16,449 bases of DNA. Source: an uncultured Bacilli bacterium. GTDB lineage: Bacteria; Bacillota_I; Bacilli_A; RF39; UBA660. The notes under the pieces were generated by a model. It was not told the origin of the DNA. It was given only the letters and a program-made list of their open reading frames with translations, and ran no database searches. Positions within the stretch are counted from its first letter, which is position 1. Every line of letters starts with the position of its first letter. The translations under genes and the position numbers were made by a program. Location of the stretch: NCBI GenBank assembly GCA_934086255.1, contig CAKOIB010000015.1, positions 1-16,449 on the forward strand, written 5' to 3'. Of the stretch, positions 6,738 through 14,098 are shown one piece after another.

Positions 6738-8465
6738 ATGAGAGAATTTGATTTTTTAAATACTCCAATTGTTGATATAGTAAATGAAATAATCATTGAT
6801 TCTGTTAAGAGAAATGCAAGTGATATTCATTTTGATCCAATGGAAAATTACTTAAAAATAAGGATAAGAATTGATGGTAGTTTGATTGATTATGCAATTA
6901 TTGAGAATAAGTATAAAAGAAACTTAGTAACAAGGGTTAAGTTACTTGCAGGAATGAATATTACTGAGTCTCGTTTACCACAAGATGGTGCGATTAAGAC
7001 TACTCTTGAAGGAATGGATTTGGATATGCGTGTTTCTGCTCTTCCTACTTCTTTTGGTGAAAAGATTGTAATAAGAATTCTTGATTATTCAATGAGTTTG
7101 AAGGGTCTTGAAACTCTTGGTTTTACTGATGAAAATTATAATATTATTTTAAAGATGATTGCTAATCCAAATGGTATTATTTTAGTTACTGGTGCGACTG
7201 GTTCTGGTAAAAGTACTACTGTTTATTCTATTTTACAAAGGCTTAATCGTGAAGAAACTAATATTATTACTGTTGAAGATCCAGTAGAAATGAATATTGA
7301 AGGTATTAATCAAGTGCAAGTTAATCCTGAAATAGGACTTGACTTTGCTAGTGTTCTTCGTTCTATTTTAAGACAGGATCCGAATATAGTACTAATTGGG
7401 GAAATAAGGGATAGTGAGACTGCTAAAATAGCGGTTCGTGCTTCAATTACTGGGCATTTAGTATTGTCTACATTGCATACTAATAATTCTTTGACTACTA
7501 TTGAAAGACTTATTGATATGGATGTTGAAAGGTATTTGCTTGCTAGTTCTTTAAAGGGAATTATTTCACAAACTCTTGCTAAGAGATTGTGTAAAAAGTG
7601 TGCAAAAAAAAGACCTACTACTGAGGGTGAAAAGAAGATTTTTAAGAAATCTCTTGGTCTTGATGTTAATGAGGTTTATGAGCCTGGTAAGTGTGAAGAG
7701 TGTCATAATGGTTATAAGGGAAGAATTGCTTTGCAAGAAGTGCTTCTTATTAATGAAGAAATAAGGGATGCAATTAATAAAGATGAAGATAGACATGCTC
7801 TTAGAAAACTTATTTATCAAAAAGGTGTTAAGACTCTTCTTCAAGATGGACTTATAAAGATTATGAATGGTATTACTACTTTTGAGGAAGTATTTAAGTT
7901 AGTCGATTTGGATGATGATGTTGATGATGTGTTTAGTGCTAAGGCTAATGAGTTTAATGATATAGTAAATGATGCTCCGGAAAATATTGGTATGAAAAAT
8001 ATTGATGATAGATTAGATGATGAGGTTATTAATAAGAGTATTGATGATGCTATAAAGACTAATAATGTTGTTAGTATACCTAGTGGTAATGATGTAAGTA
8101 GTGTTTCAAAGGATGCAGAGCCTATTAAGAATGAAGTTAATAATAATATTTTTAATACTTTAAGGGTTGATAGTATAGATACTAATCCTAATGTTGATGC
8201 TAAAGATGAAGATAAAGTTGATGTTGGGTATCCTGGTAATTCTTTGGATAATAATGTTTTAAATAATGATACTTTTAAAATAGATAATTCTTTAGATAGT
8301 TCTACTAATGTTAATTCTAATGATAATAGTGTTGTTAATACTAAGAGTATGGATACTACTGTAGGTTCTAATGATAATAGTGAAGCTATAGAAGGCATAA
8401 AAAGATCATCTACTTATACGGATGAACTTATTAATTTGATTAATCAAGATAAAGACATTAATTAA
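6738..8465 (+). CDS. PilB/GspE/ComGA-type secretion and pilus assembly ATPase with acidic C-terminal tail
   Basis: 575 residues from the ATG at 6738, chosen because AAGAGGGA lies just before it; an in-frame ATG at 6717 has no binding site. The protein powers pilus or pseudopilus assembly as a cytoplasmic hexamer. Visible motifs are Walker A GATGSGKST (152-160), the Asp box ITVEDPVE (177-184), Walker B IVLIGEIRDSE (217-227), the His box TGHLVLSTLHT (238-248), and a four-cysteine zinc site (CKKC 285-288, CEEC 319-322). It lacks the long N-terminal domain of classical PilB/GspE and so is closer in size to ComGA-type enzymes. From about residue 385 there is an extra tail of about 190 residues, rich in Asp, Asn and Ser, without recognisable domains. 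The gene is divergent from two prepilin genes; no platform protein or prepilin peptidase is in the window. Confidence 0.92.
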   Translation: MREFDFLNTPIVDIVNEIIIDSVKRNASDIHFDPMENYLKIRIRIDGSLIDYAIIENKYKRNLVTRVKLLAGMNITESRLPQDGAIKTTLEGMDLDMRVSALPTSFGEKIVIRILDYSMSLKGLETLGFTDENYNIILKMIANPNGIILVTGATGSGKSTTVYSILQRLNREETNIITVEDPVEMNIEGINQVQVNPEIGLDFASVLRSILRQDPNIVLIGEIRDSETAKIAVRASITGHLVLSTLHTNNSLTTIERLIDMDVERYLLASSLKGIISQTLAKRLCKKCAKKRPTTEGEKKIFKKSLGLDVNEVYEPGKCEECHNGYKGRIALQEVLLINEEIRDAINKDEDRHALRKLIYQKGVKTLLQDGLIKIMNGITTFEEVFKLVDLDDDVDDVFSAKANEFNDIVNDAPENIGMKNIDDRLDDEVINKSIDDAIKTNNVVSIPSGNDVSSVSKDAEPIKNEVNNNIFNTLRVDSIDTNPNVDAKDEDKVDVGYPGNSLDNNVLNNDTFKIDNSLDSSTNVNSNDNSVVNTKSMDTTVGSNDNSEAIEGIKRSSTYTDELINLINQDKDIN

Positions 8466-8474
8466 TGTCTTTTT
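8451..8474. terminator. Palindromic terminator at the convergent pilus ATPase/SpoVIF gene ends
   Basis: AAAGACATTA (8451-8460) pairs with TAATGTCTTT (8463-8472) and is followed on the plus strand by a T run. The stem overlaps the ATPase stop and abuts the stop of the opposing gene. It could serve both directions. Confidence 0.65.
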
Positions 8475-8718
8475 AATTTACATATTTATCTAAATTATCA
8501 GGTACTTTATCATTCATGATTGTATTGATGATTTTGTCTTCTTTTTCTTTTGAGACTTCTTTTCCTGTTAATGTACTTATTTCTTTTATAACGTCTCTTA
8601 GTGCTTCTTCGTTTTTCATGTTGTTGTTTTGTAGTTTTTCTGCTAATGAAAGTATTGTGTTCTTATCGACATTAGTTTTTTTTTCTACTTTTTTGAAGAA
8701 ACTATCACTTAATTTCAA
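8473..8718 (-). CDS. Stage VI sporulation protein F (SpoVIF/YjcC) family
   Basis: 81 residues. The sequence KKVEKKTNVDKNTILSLAEK near the N-terminus and VSKEKEDKIINTIMNDKVP near the C-terminus match the layout of the small SpoVIF family. In B. subtilis SpoVIF acts with GerE in late spore-coat assembly in the mother cell. The start is a TTG (8716-8718), since no upstream ATG is in frame and AGGGGG lies 8 nt before it. That binding site is inside the stem of the hairpin at 8725-8764, so translation may depend on unfolding of the hairpin or on a start point within it. The protein is predicted to be soluble and helical. With ylbJ, this is the second spore-related gene here. Confidence 0.8.
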   Translation of the reverse strand: MKLSDSFFKKVEKKTNVDKNTILSLAEKLQNNNMKNEEALRDVIKEISTLTGKEVSKEKEDKIINTIMNDKVPDNLDKYVN

Positions 8719-8724
8719 AAATAA

Positions 8725-8764
8725 AACCCCCTACTAATATAATTTATGTAGAGGGTGTTTTTTT
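8725..8764. terminator. Hairpin terminator, also holding the ribosome binding site of the SpoVIF gene
   Basis: ACCCCCTAC (8726-8734) pairs with GTAGAGGGT (8748-8756) with one mismatch. A plus-strand T run follows (8758-8764), and on the minus strand the stem is followed by TTTTATTTTTG. It lies after the HEXXH gene on the minus strand, and its 5-G arm is the only plausible binding site for the next gene. Confidence 0.6.
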
Positions 8765-8768
8765 GATA

Positions 8769-9278
8769 CTAGTTTTTATATGTTTTAGCTAGTATTTTTG
8801 CATATTTTAATTGTGTTTTTAGATCAGGGTATATATACATTATTTCATCTTTTACTTTTGAACCTATTGTGTATTCATCACTATTCATTTCATTTAGCAT
8901 TTCTTTATGGTTTTTTAAGTAATCTTTTATGCTTGTTTCATCGCTTTCTACAGCATACATTTCTTCGTACATCATTGATAGTACTTCTTTTTCTAAACCT
9001 ATATCTTCTTTTTTACCTAGACTATTATATATTATTAAGGCATGTACATATTCGTGTATGTTTATTAATAGTGTTTTTTCATCTATTATTTCTGGAACGC
9101 ATACTTTAAAATCTGTTATAATTTCGTTTTCTACTTTATAAAAACATCCAATAAAATCTCTTGTTTCTTCGTTATAGTAATCTATATTTGTTGTTTTATT
9201 GCTTATTGCTATAAAACTTTTGTTTTCATACAAGTTGTGTCTTGTTATGAAATCAATGAATTTATCAAAGTATGTCAT
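8769..9278 (-). CDS. Small HEXXH (zincin-like) putative metallopeptidase
   Basis: 169 residues from the ATG at 9276-9278, which overlaps the der stop by 14 nt and suggests translational coupling, since no clear binding site precedes it. A TTG at 9323 would add 15 residues but also lacks a convincing site and overlaps der more deeply. The notable motif is HEYVHA (residues 75-80), a HEXXH zinc-binding pattern on a predicted helix after the hydrophobic KTLLINI. Downstream acidic residues in EKEVLSMMYEEMYAVESDE could supply a third ligand. No signal peptide is seen, so it is probably cytoplasmic. I do not recognise a named family. The fold, activity and any link to Der are inference. Confidence 0.65.
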   Translation of the reverse strand: MTYFDKFIDFITRHNLYENKSFIAISNKTTNIDYYNEETRDFIGCFYKVENEIITDFKVCVPEIIDEKTLLINIHEYVHALIIYNSLGKKEDIGLEKEVLSMMYEEMYAVESDETSIKDYLKNHKEMLNEMNSDEYTIGSKVKDEIMYIYPDLKTQLKYAKILAKTYKN

Positions 9279-10575
9279 TTTTGTTTTTAAATTGGATTTG
9301 TATTGGTGTTCCTTCAAAGTCAAAGTTTTCTCTTATTTTGTTTTCTATGTAGCGTTCATATGAGAAATGTACTAGTCCTTTATCATTTACATTGAATGTA
9401 AACTTAGGTGGTTTGGTTCCTGTTTGATAAACATAATATATTTTTAGTCTTTGTCCTTTGTATGATGGTGCTGGGTTTAGTTGATATGCTTCTTGAATAA
9501 TGTTGTTTAAAGTACTTGTTTTTATTTCTTTTATTATGTTTTGTTTTACTTTTTTTACTTCAGGCATTAGAGTATGTATTCTTTTTTTAGTTAGTGCAGA
9601 TAGGAATACTATTGGTGCATATGGAATGAATTTGAATTCTTCACGTAGTTCTTTGGTAAAGCTTTTTATATCTTTATCTTTTTCTTCTACTGTGTCCCAT
9701 TTGTTTACAACAATTATTATTCCTTTTCCTTTTTCTATTGCATATCCTGCGATGTGTTTATCGTGTTCTATTATTCCTTCTTCTCTATTTATAACAAGTA
9801 AGCAAATATCAGCACGATCTATTGCACGCATGCTTCTAAGAAGGCTGTATTTTTCTATTGCTTCGAATACTTTTCCTTTTTTTCTCATTCCTGCGGTGTC
9901 TATTAGAATGTAGTCTTCTTTATCGTATTTAAAGTCTATATCTATTGCGTCTCTTGTTGTTCCGGCAATATTGCTTACTATTACTCTTTCTTCGTTTAAT
10001 AAAGCATTTACTAGACTACTTTTTCCAACGTTTGGTCTTCCTATGACACAGATTTTAGTAATGTCTGTTTCTTCTTTTTGTTTTTGTTTAAAGTCTGTTA
10101 CTATTTCATCTAAAAGATCGGCGATTCCTTTGTTATGTTCGCCACTTATTTCTATGTATTTATCAAAACCAAGTTCATAGAAATCATATAGATGGTTTTC
10201 TGCTTGTTTATTGTCTACTTTATTTATTGCAACGATTACTTCTTTTCCTGATTTTCTAAGTAAGTCTCTTACTTCAAGATCGTTTGTAGTTAGTCCTTCT
10301 TTGGCGTCTACTACAAATATTATTTTATCTGCTTCGATTACTCCGATTTCTACTTGGACTTTTATTTCATTGTTGAATAGTTCTTTTGAAACATCTATTC
10401 CTCCGGTGTCTATTAGGTTGAAGTTGTATCCACGATAGTTTACTTCTCCATAGATTCTGTCTCTTGTGACTCCTGGTGTGTCTTCGATTATTGATATTTT
10501 TTTACCTACTAATTTATTGAATAGTGTGGATTTTCCAACGTTTGGTCTTCCTACTATACATACTGTTGGTATCAT
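9265..10575 (-). CDS. der: Ribosome-assembly GTPase Der (EngA)
   Basis: 436 residues, the usual length. Der is an essential double GTPase that helps late assembly of the 50S subunit. Two consecutive G domains are plain: GRPNVGKST (9-17), TPGVTRDR and DTGG (57-60), NKVD (118-121); then GRPNVGKSS (179-187), AGTTRDA, DTAGMRKKGK (226-235) and NKWD (about 297-300). The C-terminal KH-like domain ends with the family-typical GTKPPKFTFNVND ... SYERYIENKIRE segment. The binding site (AAAGGGGTGAT) is strong, and an extended -10 promoter lies just upstream. It is followed by, and overlaps, the HEXXH gene. Confidence 0.97.
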   Translation of the reverse strand: MIPTVCIVGRPNVGKSTLFNKLVGKKISIIEDTPGVTRDRIYGEVNYRGYNFNLIDTGGIDVSKELFNNEIKVQVEIGVIEADKIIFVVDAKEGLTTNDLEVRDLLRKSGKEVIVAINKVDNKQAENHLYDFYELGFDKYIEISGEHNKGIADLLDEIVTDFKQKQKEETDITKICVIGRPNVGKSSLVNALLNEERVIVSNIAGTTRDAIDIDFKYDKEDYILIDTAGMRKKGKVFEAIEKYSLLRSMRAIDRADICLLVINREEGIIEHDKHIAGYAIEKGKGIIIVVNKWDTVEEKDKDIKSFTKELREEFKFIPYAPIVFLSALTKKRIHTLMPEVKKVKQNIIKEIKTSTLNNIIQEAYQLNPAPSYKGQRLKIYYVYQTGTKPPKFTFNVNDKGLVHFSYERYIENKIRENFDFEGTPIQIQFKNKNDIL

Positions 10576-10600
10576 TGTATCACCCCTTTGACTGGTTAAG

Positions 10601-10609
10601 ATTATACCA
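10601..10609 (-). promoter_or_regulatory. Extended -10 promoter for der
   Basis: On the minus strand TGGTATAAT reads as TGn followed by a perfect -10 (TATAAT at 10601-10606). The -35 region is weak, as often in extended -10 promoters. The start point would be near 10594, giving a leader of about 20 nt. Confidence 0.5.
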
Positions 10610-10631
10610 AATAATTAAGAAAAAATCTAGT

Positions 10632-11171
10632 TTATATTGTTTTTTTTGAGAAAATATTCATTATTTTAGCGGTTTTATATACTATTTGGTTGTTTTTTGT
10701 TAGTGCGTATGTTTTTCCTATTGCTTTACCTCCGATTGTTAAAGCGGATATTATGCTTGTTATTAAGATTGTTGTTAGTACTGGATTTATGTTTAGTATA
10801 TTAGATAGTTTTATGGCTATTGAAAGTCCACAGCTACCGCTTACTACTCCGCATATGTCTCCGATTACATCGTTGCAGAATGATGATACTTTTTCTTTGT
10901 TTTTTATAAAGTTGATTGCAGTTTTTGAACCCATTACTTTTTGTGAGGCCATGCTGTGAAATGATTTATCATCACTTGTTGATACTGCTACTCCGATTAT
11001 ATCAAAGATTATTCCTAGTAGTATGAATATTAGTACTAAAATAATGCTTACTATGATGAATACATTTGGTATTATAAGTTCTGATATTAAGGATAGTAAT
11101 AATGATATAGTAAAAGCAATTGATGTTATTGTTAGTATCCATTTTTTATCTACTTTTTGTTTTTGTTTCAT
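10632..11171 (-). CDS. oapA: OapA-like OLE RNA-associated membrane protein
   Basis: 179 residues with four predicted membrane spans (about 11-30, 37-61, 100-123, 130-153) and a basic N-terminus. Segments typical of OapA-like proteins, sometimes annotated as CorB-like Mg/Co transporters, are GIIFDIIGVAVSTSDDKSFH (53-72) and SFCNDVIGDICGVVSG (97-112). The latter contains the D-x-x-x-D motif (D101, D105) that I recall as important in B. halodurans OapA. OapA binds OLE RNA and brings it to the membrane; the complex affects responses to cold, alcohols and magnesium. The match is from remembered family features, not a search. The strongest support is position: a structured RNA of about 600 nt lies directly upstream on the same strand. 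The start has AAGGAAGAG. Transcription could come through the RNA terminator or from a TATAAT near 11200. Confidence 0.8.
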   Translation of the reverse strand: MKQKQKVDKKWILTITSIAFTISLLLSLISELIIPNVFIIVSIILVLIFILLGIIFDIIGVAVSTSDDKSFHSMASQKVMGSKTAINFIKNKEKVSSFCNDVIGDICGVVSGSCGLSIAIKLSNILNINPVLTTILITSIISALTIGGKAIGKTYALTKNNQIVYKTAKIMNIFSKKTI

Positions 11172-11215
11172 TTAATCTCTTCCTTTTTTATTAATTATAA
11201 CAAATTAATTAGTTT

Positions 11216-11236
11216 AAAAAAAGACCTAAAGGTCTT
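11216..11236 (-). terminator. Intrinsic terminator at the 3' end of the OLE-like RNA
   Basis: On the minus strand AAGACC and GGTCTT pair around a TTTA loop and are followed by a run of T. It would end the upstream RNA about 45 nt before the OapA-like start codon, with possible read-through into that gene. Confidence 0.75.
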
Positions 11237-11824
11237 AAAGAATGGCTATGTCATAGTTAACTTTACGTCTTAGGTCAAGTTGGATTTCCCTATTTCTTAC
11301 TTACCGTTACCAGTGTAGCAGTTCCCTTTTAAAAGAAATAGTAGTATGTCACCATATCTACGACTTGATTACCACTTAGTACGCACTGCAATCCTATGAG
11401 ATGTCACTCTAGGGGTTTTCCCCAGCAATAATTATTATTACTATGCTCTTTTGCAATTATAGTTTCATATGGTTACCAAATTATTTATCACTGGCCATGT
11501 AATAAAAAACTTATCCATAATCCCAAATAATCACTCAAGCCAAGCTACTCTATTCATAACTTTCGCCACATAATAGGTTCTTACTTATTTCGTAAAAAGT
11601 CCGTCAAGGTTATCTGTATAGGCTTTTCACAAGAATAAGTCTCCACGAATAAATGGGTCGGTTGCTATATGCCATTATAGTCGCCCATAAATTCTTAACC
11701 CTCAGCATCCACCCCAAACTGGGCGTATGAAGCAAACACCAAGGACTTCATCGATGTGCTCTTTAGTGGATTTTTAGCCCCACCTTCGTAATAAATTATT
11801 GACTAGAATAATGTGCCATTTGTT
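11216..11824 (-). ncRNA. Candidate OLE RNA (ornate, large, extremophilic), about 600 nt
   Basis: This stretch has no ORF of note. Its base composition is clearly richer in G and C than the surrounding intergenic DNA, as in structured RNAs. On the minus strand it begins after a consensus promoter (11831-11859) and ends at an intrinsic terminator (11216-11236), giving about 605 nt, close to the roughly 610 nt of known OLE RNAs. Visible hairpins include GGGG-AAAA-CCCC (11412-11423) and GTGG...CCAC near 11766-11783. The next gene on the same strand is an OapA-like membrane protein, the known partner of OLE RNA. tmRNA, RNase P RNA and 6S RNA were considered and do not fit. The OLE call rests on size, position and partner gene; I did not verify consensus nucleotides. 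Confidence 0.75.
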
Positions 11825-11830
11825 TTATTA

Positions 11831-11859
11831 ATTATAGCATATTTTTGTTTAAAAATCAA
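11831..11859 (-). promoter_or_regulatory. Consensus sigma-A promoter of the OLE-like RNA
   Basis: On the minus strand TTGATT (11854-11859), a 17-nt spacer and a perfect TATAAT (11831-11836). The start point would be near 11824. The -35 box overlaps the stop of the LysM gene, so the RNA has a promoter separate from the genes upstream. Confidence 0.75.
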
Positions 11860-12305
11860 TATTTTCTGTATGTTATTAATTGATCTGGTAGTAAGAAAAT
11901 ATTATTATTGTTATAGATTATGTCTAGGGCTCCTACTTTTAAGTAGTCTGATACATCATCTAGGGTGTCTCCTTCTTTTGTTATGTATATTTTTATATCT
12001 TTTTTTGGTATTAAAAGAGTTTGTCCTACATAGATGTATTCGTTTTTTTCTAATCCATTTATTGCTTCGATTATATCGGTTGTAGTATTTGCATTTTTAG
12101 CGATGCTATATAGTGTATCTTTATTTGTTACTGTATATCTATCATATATATTGTATGTAGTTGTAGGAATATTTAGTACTTGTCCTTTTAAGATGTTGTA
12201 TGGTTGTTTTAGATTGTTTGTTCTTATTATTTCTATTGGTGGTATACCGTATAAGTTTGATATAGAAAATATGGTATCATTTTCTTTTACTGTGTATTCT
12301 TCCAT
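11856..12305 (-). CDS. Triple LysM-domain protein without signal peptide
   Basis: 149 residues. Three LysM repeats fill the protein: about 3-47 (YTVKENDTIFSISNLYGI ... LKGQVLNIP), 56-100 (RYTVTNKDTLYSIAKNA ... VGQTLLIP) and a degenerate third, about 106-148. LysM binds N-acetylglucosamine-containing glycans such as peptidoglycan. No secretion signal is present. In spore formers, LysM proteins without signal peptides (for example SafA-type coat proteins) are made in the mother cell and placed at the cortex-coat interface, which is a plausible role here given the other spore genes, but this is inference. The start follows ATGAGGTGA. A terminator-like hairpin separates it from the upstream small gene. 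Confidence 0.85.
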   Translation of the reverse strand: MEEYTVKENDTIFSISNLYGIPPIEIIRTNNLKQPYNILKGQVLNIPTTTYNIYDRYTVTNKDTLYSIAKNANTTTDIIEAINGLEKNEYIYVGQTLLIPKKDIKIYITKEGDTLDDVSDYLKVGALDIIYNNNNIFLLPDQLITYRKY

Positions 12306-12332
12306 AGTTAGTTCACCTCATTTAATTGTATG

Positions 12333-12358
12333 AAAAAAAGAGTTTTATTTTACTCTTT
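12333..12358 (-). terminator. Terminator-like hairpin after the 47-residue gene
   Basis: On the minus strand AAAGAGT and ACTCTTT pair around an 8-nt loop and are followed by a T run. It overlaps the stop codon of the small gene and lies only about 28 nt before the LysM start, leaving little room for a separate promoter, so it may act as an attenuator with partial read-through. Confidence 0.55.
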
Positions 12359-12493
12359 GTCTTCTTTTTTTTCATCTTTATCTTTATTTTCTTTTATATC
12401 AGGTATTTCTATTACTAGTCCTAATTCTTCGGTTAATCTTTTTAATTCATCATCAATACTTCTTATTTTAGTATTTTCATCTTTTAATGGCAT
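12350..12493 (-). CDS. 47-residue acidic protein of unknown function
   Basis: The ATG at 12493 follows AAGGAGG by 4 nt. The protein starts MPLKDENTKIRSIDDELKR, has a short helix-prone segment, then an ILE/VAL-containing stretch (LGLVIEIPDIK), and ends in a highly charged Lys/Glu/Asp tail. It is 12 nt downstream of the preceding membrane-anchored gene and clearly in the same unit. No family is recognised. The excellent binding site and tight spacing are the main reasons to believe it is real. Confidence 0.65.
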   Translation of the reverse strand: MPLKDENTKIRSIDDELKRLTEELGLVIEIPDIKENKDKDEKKEDKE

Positions 12494-12505
12494 GGTTCCT
12501 CCTTA

Positions 12506-13696
12506 TTATTTTTTGTATACTGCGTATCTATTATCACTATTGAATGATAACTCATCATATTTTAATATTTCTTTTAGGTATCCATCATATAAATATAGTT
12601 TATTGTCTTTTATGAAGTATATGTCTTCATTATTCATTACAATGTTTTCTGCTTCACTTTTAAATAAGACTTGTGTTACACCAAATGTAGAATTATACTT
12701 ATAAAATGTATTATTGTTAAGGTAATAGTAATTATTATTTACTTTGTTTATATATTGATAGTTAGATATTATATCAGTATAGTTTTGTTCATATTTTATT
12801 TGTGTTTTTCTAAATTCATACATATTTATAGATTTAAACTCATTGTTTTGATATGTTAGTCCTCCATCATTGATATTGCCTACTTCTTCAACTTTTCTTT
12901 TTTTAGGATCTATTTTATATTGAATTAGATTGTCTTTGTCTGTTAGATATATTTTTTTATCGACTACTCCATTTATGTATGAGTCTGTTGATATTTTGTT
13001 TTTTAATTTAATTGTTTTCTTTTTATCATTTTTCATGTTGTAAACATATATTTCTTTAAAATCATGTTTATCATCATAGTTTGGTATTACATAGTATTTA
13101 TCTATTTGGACTCCTAGTGTGTTTAGATATGTATCGTTTTTGAATGTATTTATTTTACTTAAGTATTTATTGGTTATTTTAAAGAATCCATTGTATTTAT
13201 AAAGGTAAATGTATGTATTATCGCTTATATTATCTTGATAGACTTCGACTTGGTCTATTGTTTTTATTTTTGAGTCTTTTATGTCCCATGAAGGGTTTGT
13301 GTATCCTAGTTGTTTTAAATCTTTTACGAATGATTTAATGTGTTTGGATGATTCGTAGTAGGATTTTAATTTAGAGTTTTCTAGACAGATTATATTGGTA
13401 TTTTCCAGTGGTGTATAGATGCATTTTATGTCTTCGGTGTCATAATAGTATATTTTATCTATTACTTTTTTCTTTTTATGGTATAGGTTTTGTGTGTCTA
13501 ATACAAAGTAATTGTTATCTATATTTATTTCAAAGTTATATCTATTGTCTTTATATATTTCATGTATTTTATAGTTTTGATCTTTATAATTTAGTTCATA
13601 GTTTATATCATGTTCTTTTTTAAAGATATAAGATATTAATTGTAATAATAGTATTACTATAAATAATAATATAATTCTTTTTACTACTTTTTTCAT
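12506..13696 (-). CDS. Membrane-anchored protein of unknown function, possible beta-propeller
   Basis: 396 residues. A lysine-rich start and a TM helix (about 7-25) suggest a membrane anchor with the rest outside. The body is very rich in Tyr, Asn, Lys and Ile. It has repeated short strand patterns such as FVLDTQNLYHKKKK, IYVYNMKNDKKKTIKL, KIYLTDKDNLIQYKID and DIYFIKDNKLYLYDG, in the style of propeller blades where a displayed value is followed by a polar turn. I do not recognise a named family. The ATG follows AAGGAG, and the gene sits between RNHCP (9 nt upstream) and the 47-residue gene (12 nt downstream), so all three are co-transcribed. Confidence 0.65.
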   Translation of the reverse strand: MKKVVKRIILLFIVILLLQLISYIFKKEHDINYELNYKDQNYKIHEIYKDNRYNFEINIDNNYFVLDTQNLYHKKKKVIDKIYYYDTEDIKCIYTPLENTNIICLENSKLKSYYESSKHIKSFVKDLKQLGYTNPSWDIKDSKIKTIDQVEVYQDNISDNTYIYLYKYNGFFKITNKYLSKINTFKNDTYLNTLGVQIDKYYVIPNYDDKHDFKEIYVYNMKNDKKKTIKLKNKISTDSYINGVVDKKIYLTDKDNLIQYKIDPKKRKVEEVGNINDGGLTYQNNEFKSINMYEFRKTQIKYEQNYTDIISNYQYINKVNNNYYYLNNNTFYKYNSTFGVTQVLFKSEAENIVMNNEDIYFIKDNKLYLYDGYLKEILKYDELSFNSDNRYAVYKK

Positions 13697-13705
13697 TTTT
13701 ACTCC

Positions 13706-14017
13706 TTAATCATTTATAACACTTAGCCTTATTATTTCATCCATGTTATCGTCTTTTGCACATATATTTTTTTTGATTTCTTTACATTTTTCACATTTAT
13801 ATATTATTTTGTATGTATCTTTATGTTTTTCTACTCCGATTGGTTTTAAGAAACCTTGACAGGTGCATTTTCTATCACCAGGGTTGTTGTCTATGTGAAT
13901 TGAGTATAAACAATTAGGACAATGGTCTCTTGCAGTATAACCAAGTGTTTTTACTATGGTGTTGCAATTTTTACAAATAAACTCTTCATCAATCATTTTG
14001 AATCTTTTATCGTCCAT
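13706..14017 (-). CDS. RNHCP-domain zinc-ribbon protein
   Basis: 103 residues. The family name comes from an R-N-H-C-P motif; here it reads ARDHCPNCLYSIHID (29-43), with Asn replaced by Asp, followed by NNPGDRKCTCQG. Cysteine pairs at 15/18 and 33/36, C51/C53, and 75/78 form the likely zinc sites. The function of the family is not established; RNA or ribosome association has been suggested from its composition, but nothing here proves it. The start follows AAGGAGTGAT. It heads the unit 13706-11856. A terminator and a pseudoknot-capable sequence lie 45-115 nt before its start codon. Confidence 0.85.
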   Translation of the reverse strand: MDDKRFKMIDEEFICKNCNTIVKTLGYTARDHCPNCLYSIHIDNNPGDRKCTCQGFLKPIGVEKHKDTYKIIYKCEKCKEIKKNICAKDDNMDEIIRLSVIND

Positions 14018-14061
14018 GTTATCACTCCTTGATATAATTTTATCACTTAATTATTAGTAAG

Positions 14062-14088
14062 TAAATAAAAAGAGCATTTAAGCTCTTT
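14062..14088 (-). terminator. Intrinsic terminator in the leader region of the RNHCP gene
   Basis: On the minus strand AAAGAGC and GCTCTTT pair around a 6-nt loop and are followed by TTTTATTT. It lies upstream of the RNHCP start and downstream of the pseudoknot-capable element, so it is either the end of a short RNA or an attenuator. Confidence 0.65.
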
Positions 14089-14098
14089 GATCTATATA

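Noticed and set aside
7841..8398. Long open frame on the minus strand opposite the tail of the pilus ATPase
   Set aside because: It mirrors the low-complexity Asp/Asn-rich tail, giving a Ser/Leu/Thr-rich translation with no binding site or family resemblance. The plus-strand frame is continuous with a clear ATPase.
9500..9913. Plus-strand open frames across der
   Set aside because: They are antisense shadows of a highly conserved GTPase without binding sites or recognisable domains.
11216..11824. tmRNA, RNase P RNA or 6S RNA for the structured non-coding stretch
   Set aside because: No tRNA-like ends with a GGTTCRA loop and CCA, no proteolysis-tag reading frame, none of the remembered RNase P conserved blocks, and about 600 nt is too long for 6S RNA. 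OLE fits size and partner gene better.
11216..11824. Group II intron or ROOL RNA
   Set aside because: No reverse transcriptase or domain V-like hairpin was seen, and ROOL is not known to sit next to an OapA-like gene.
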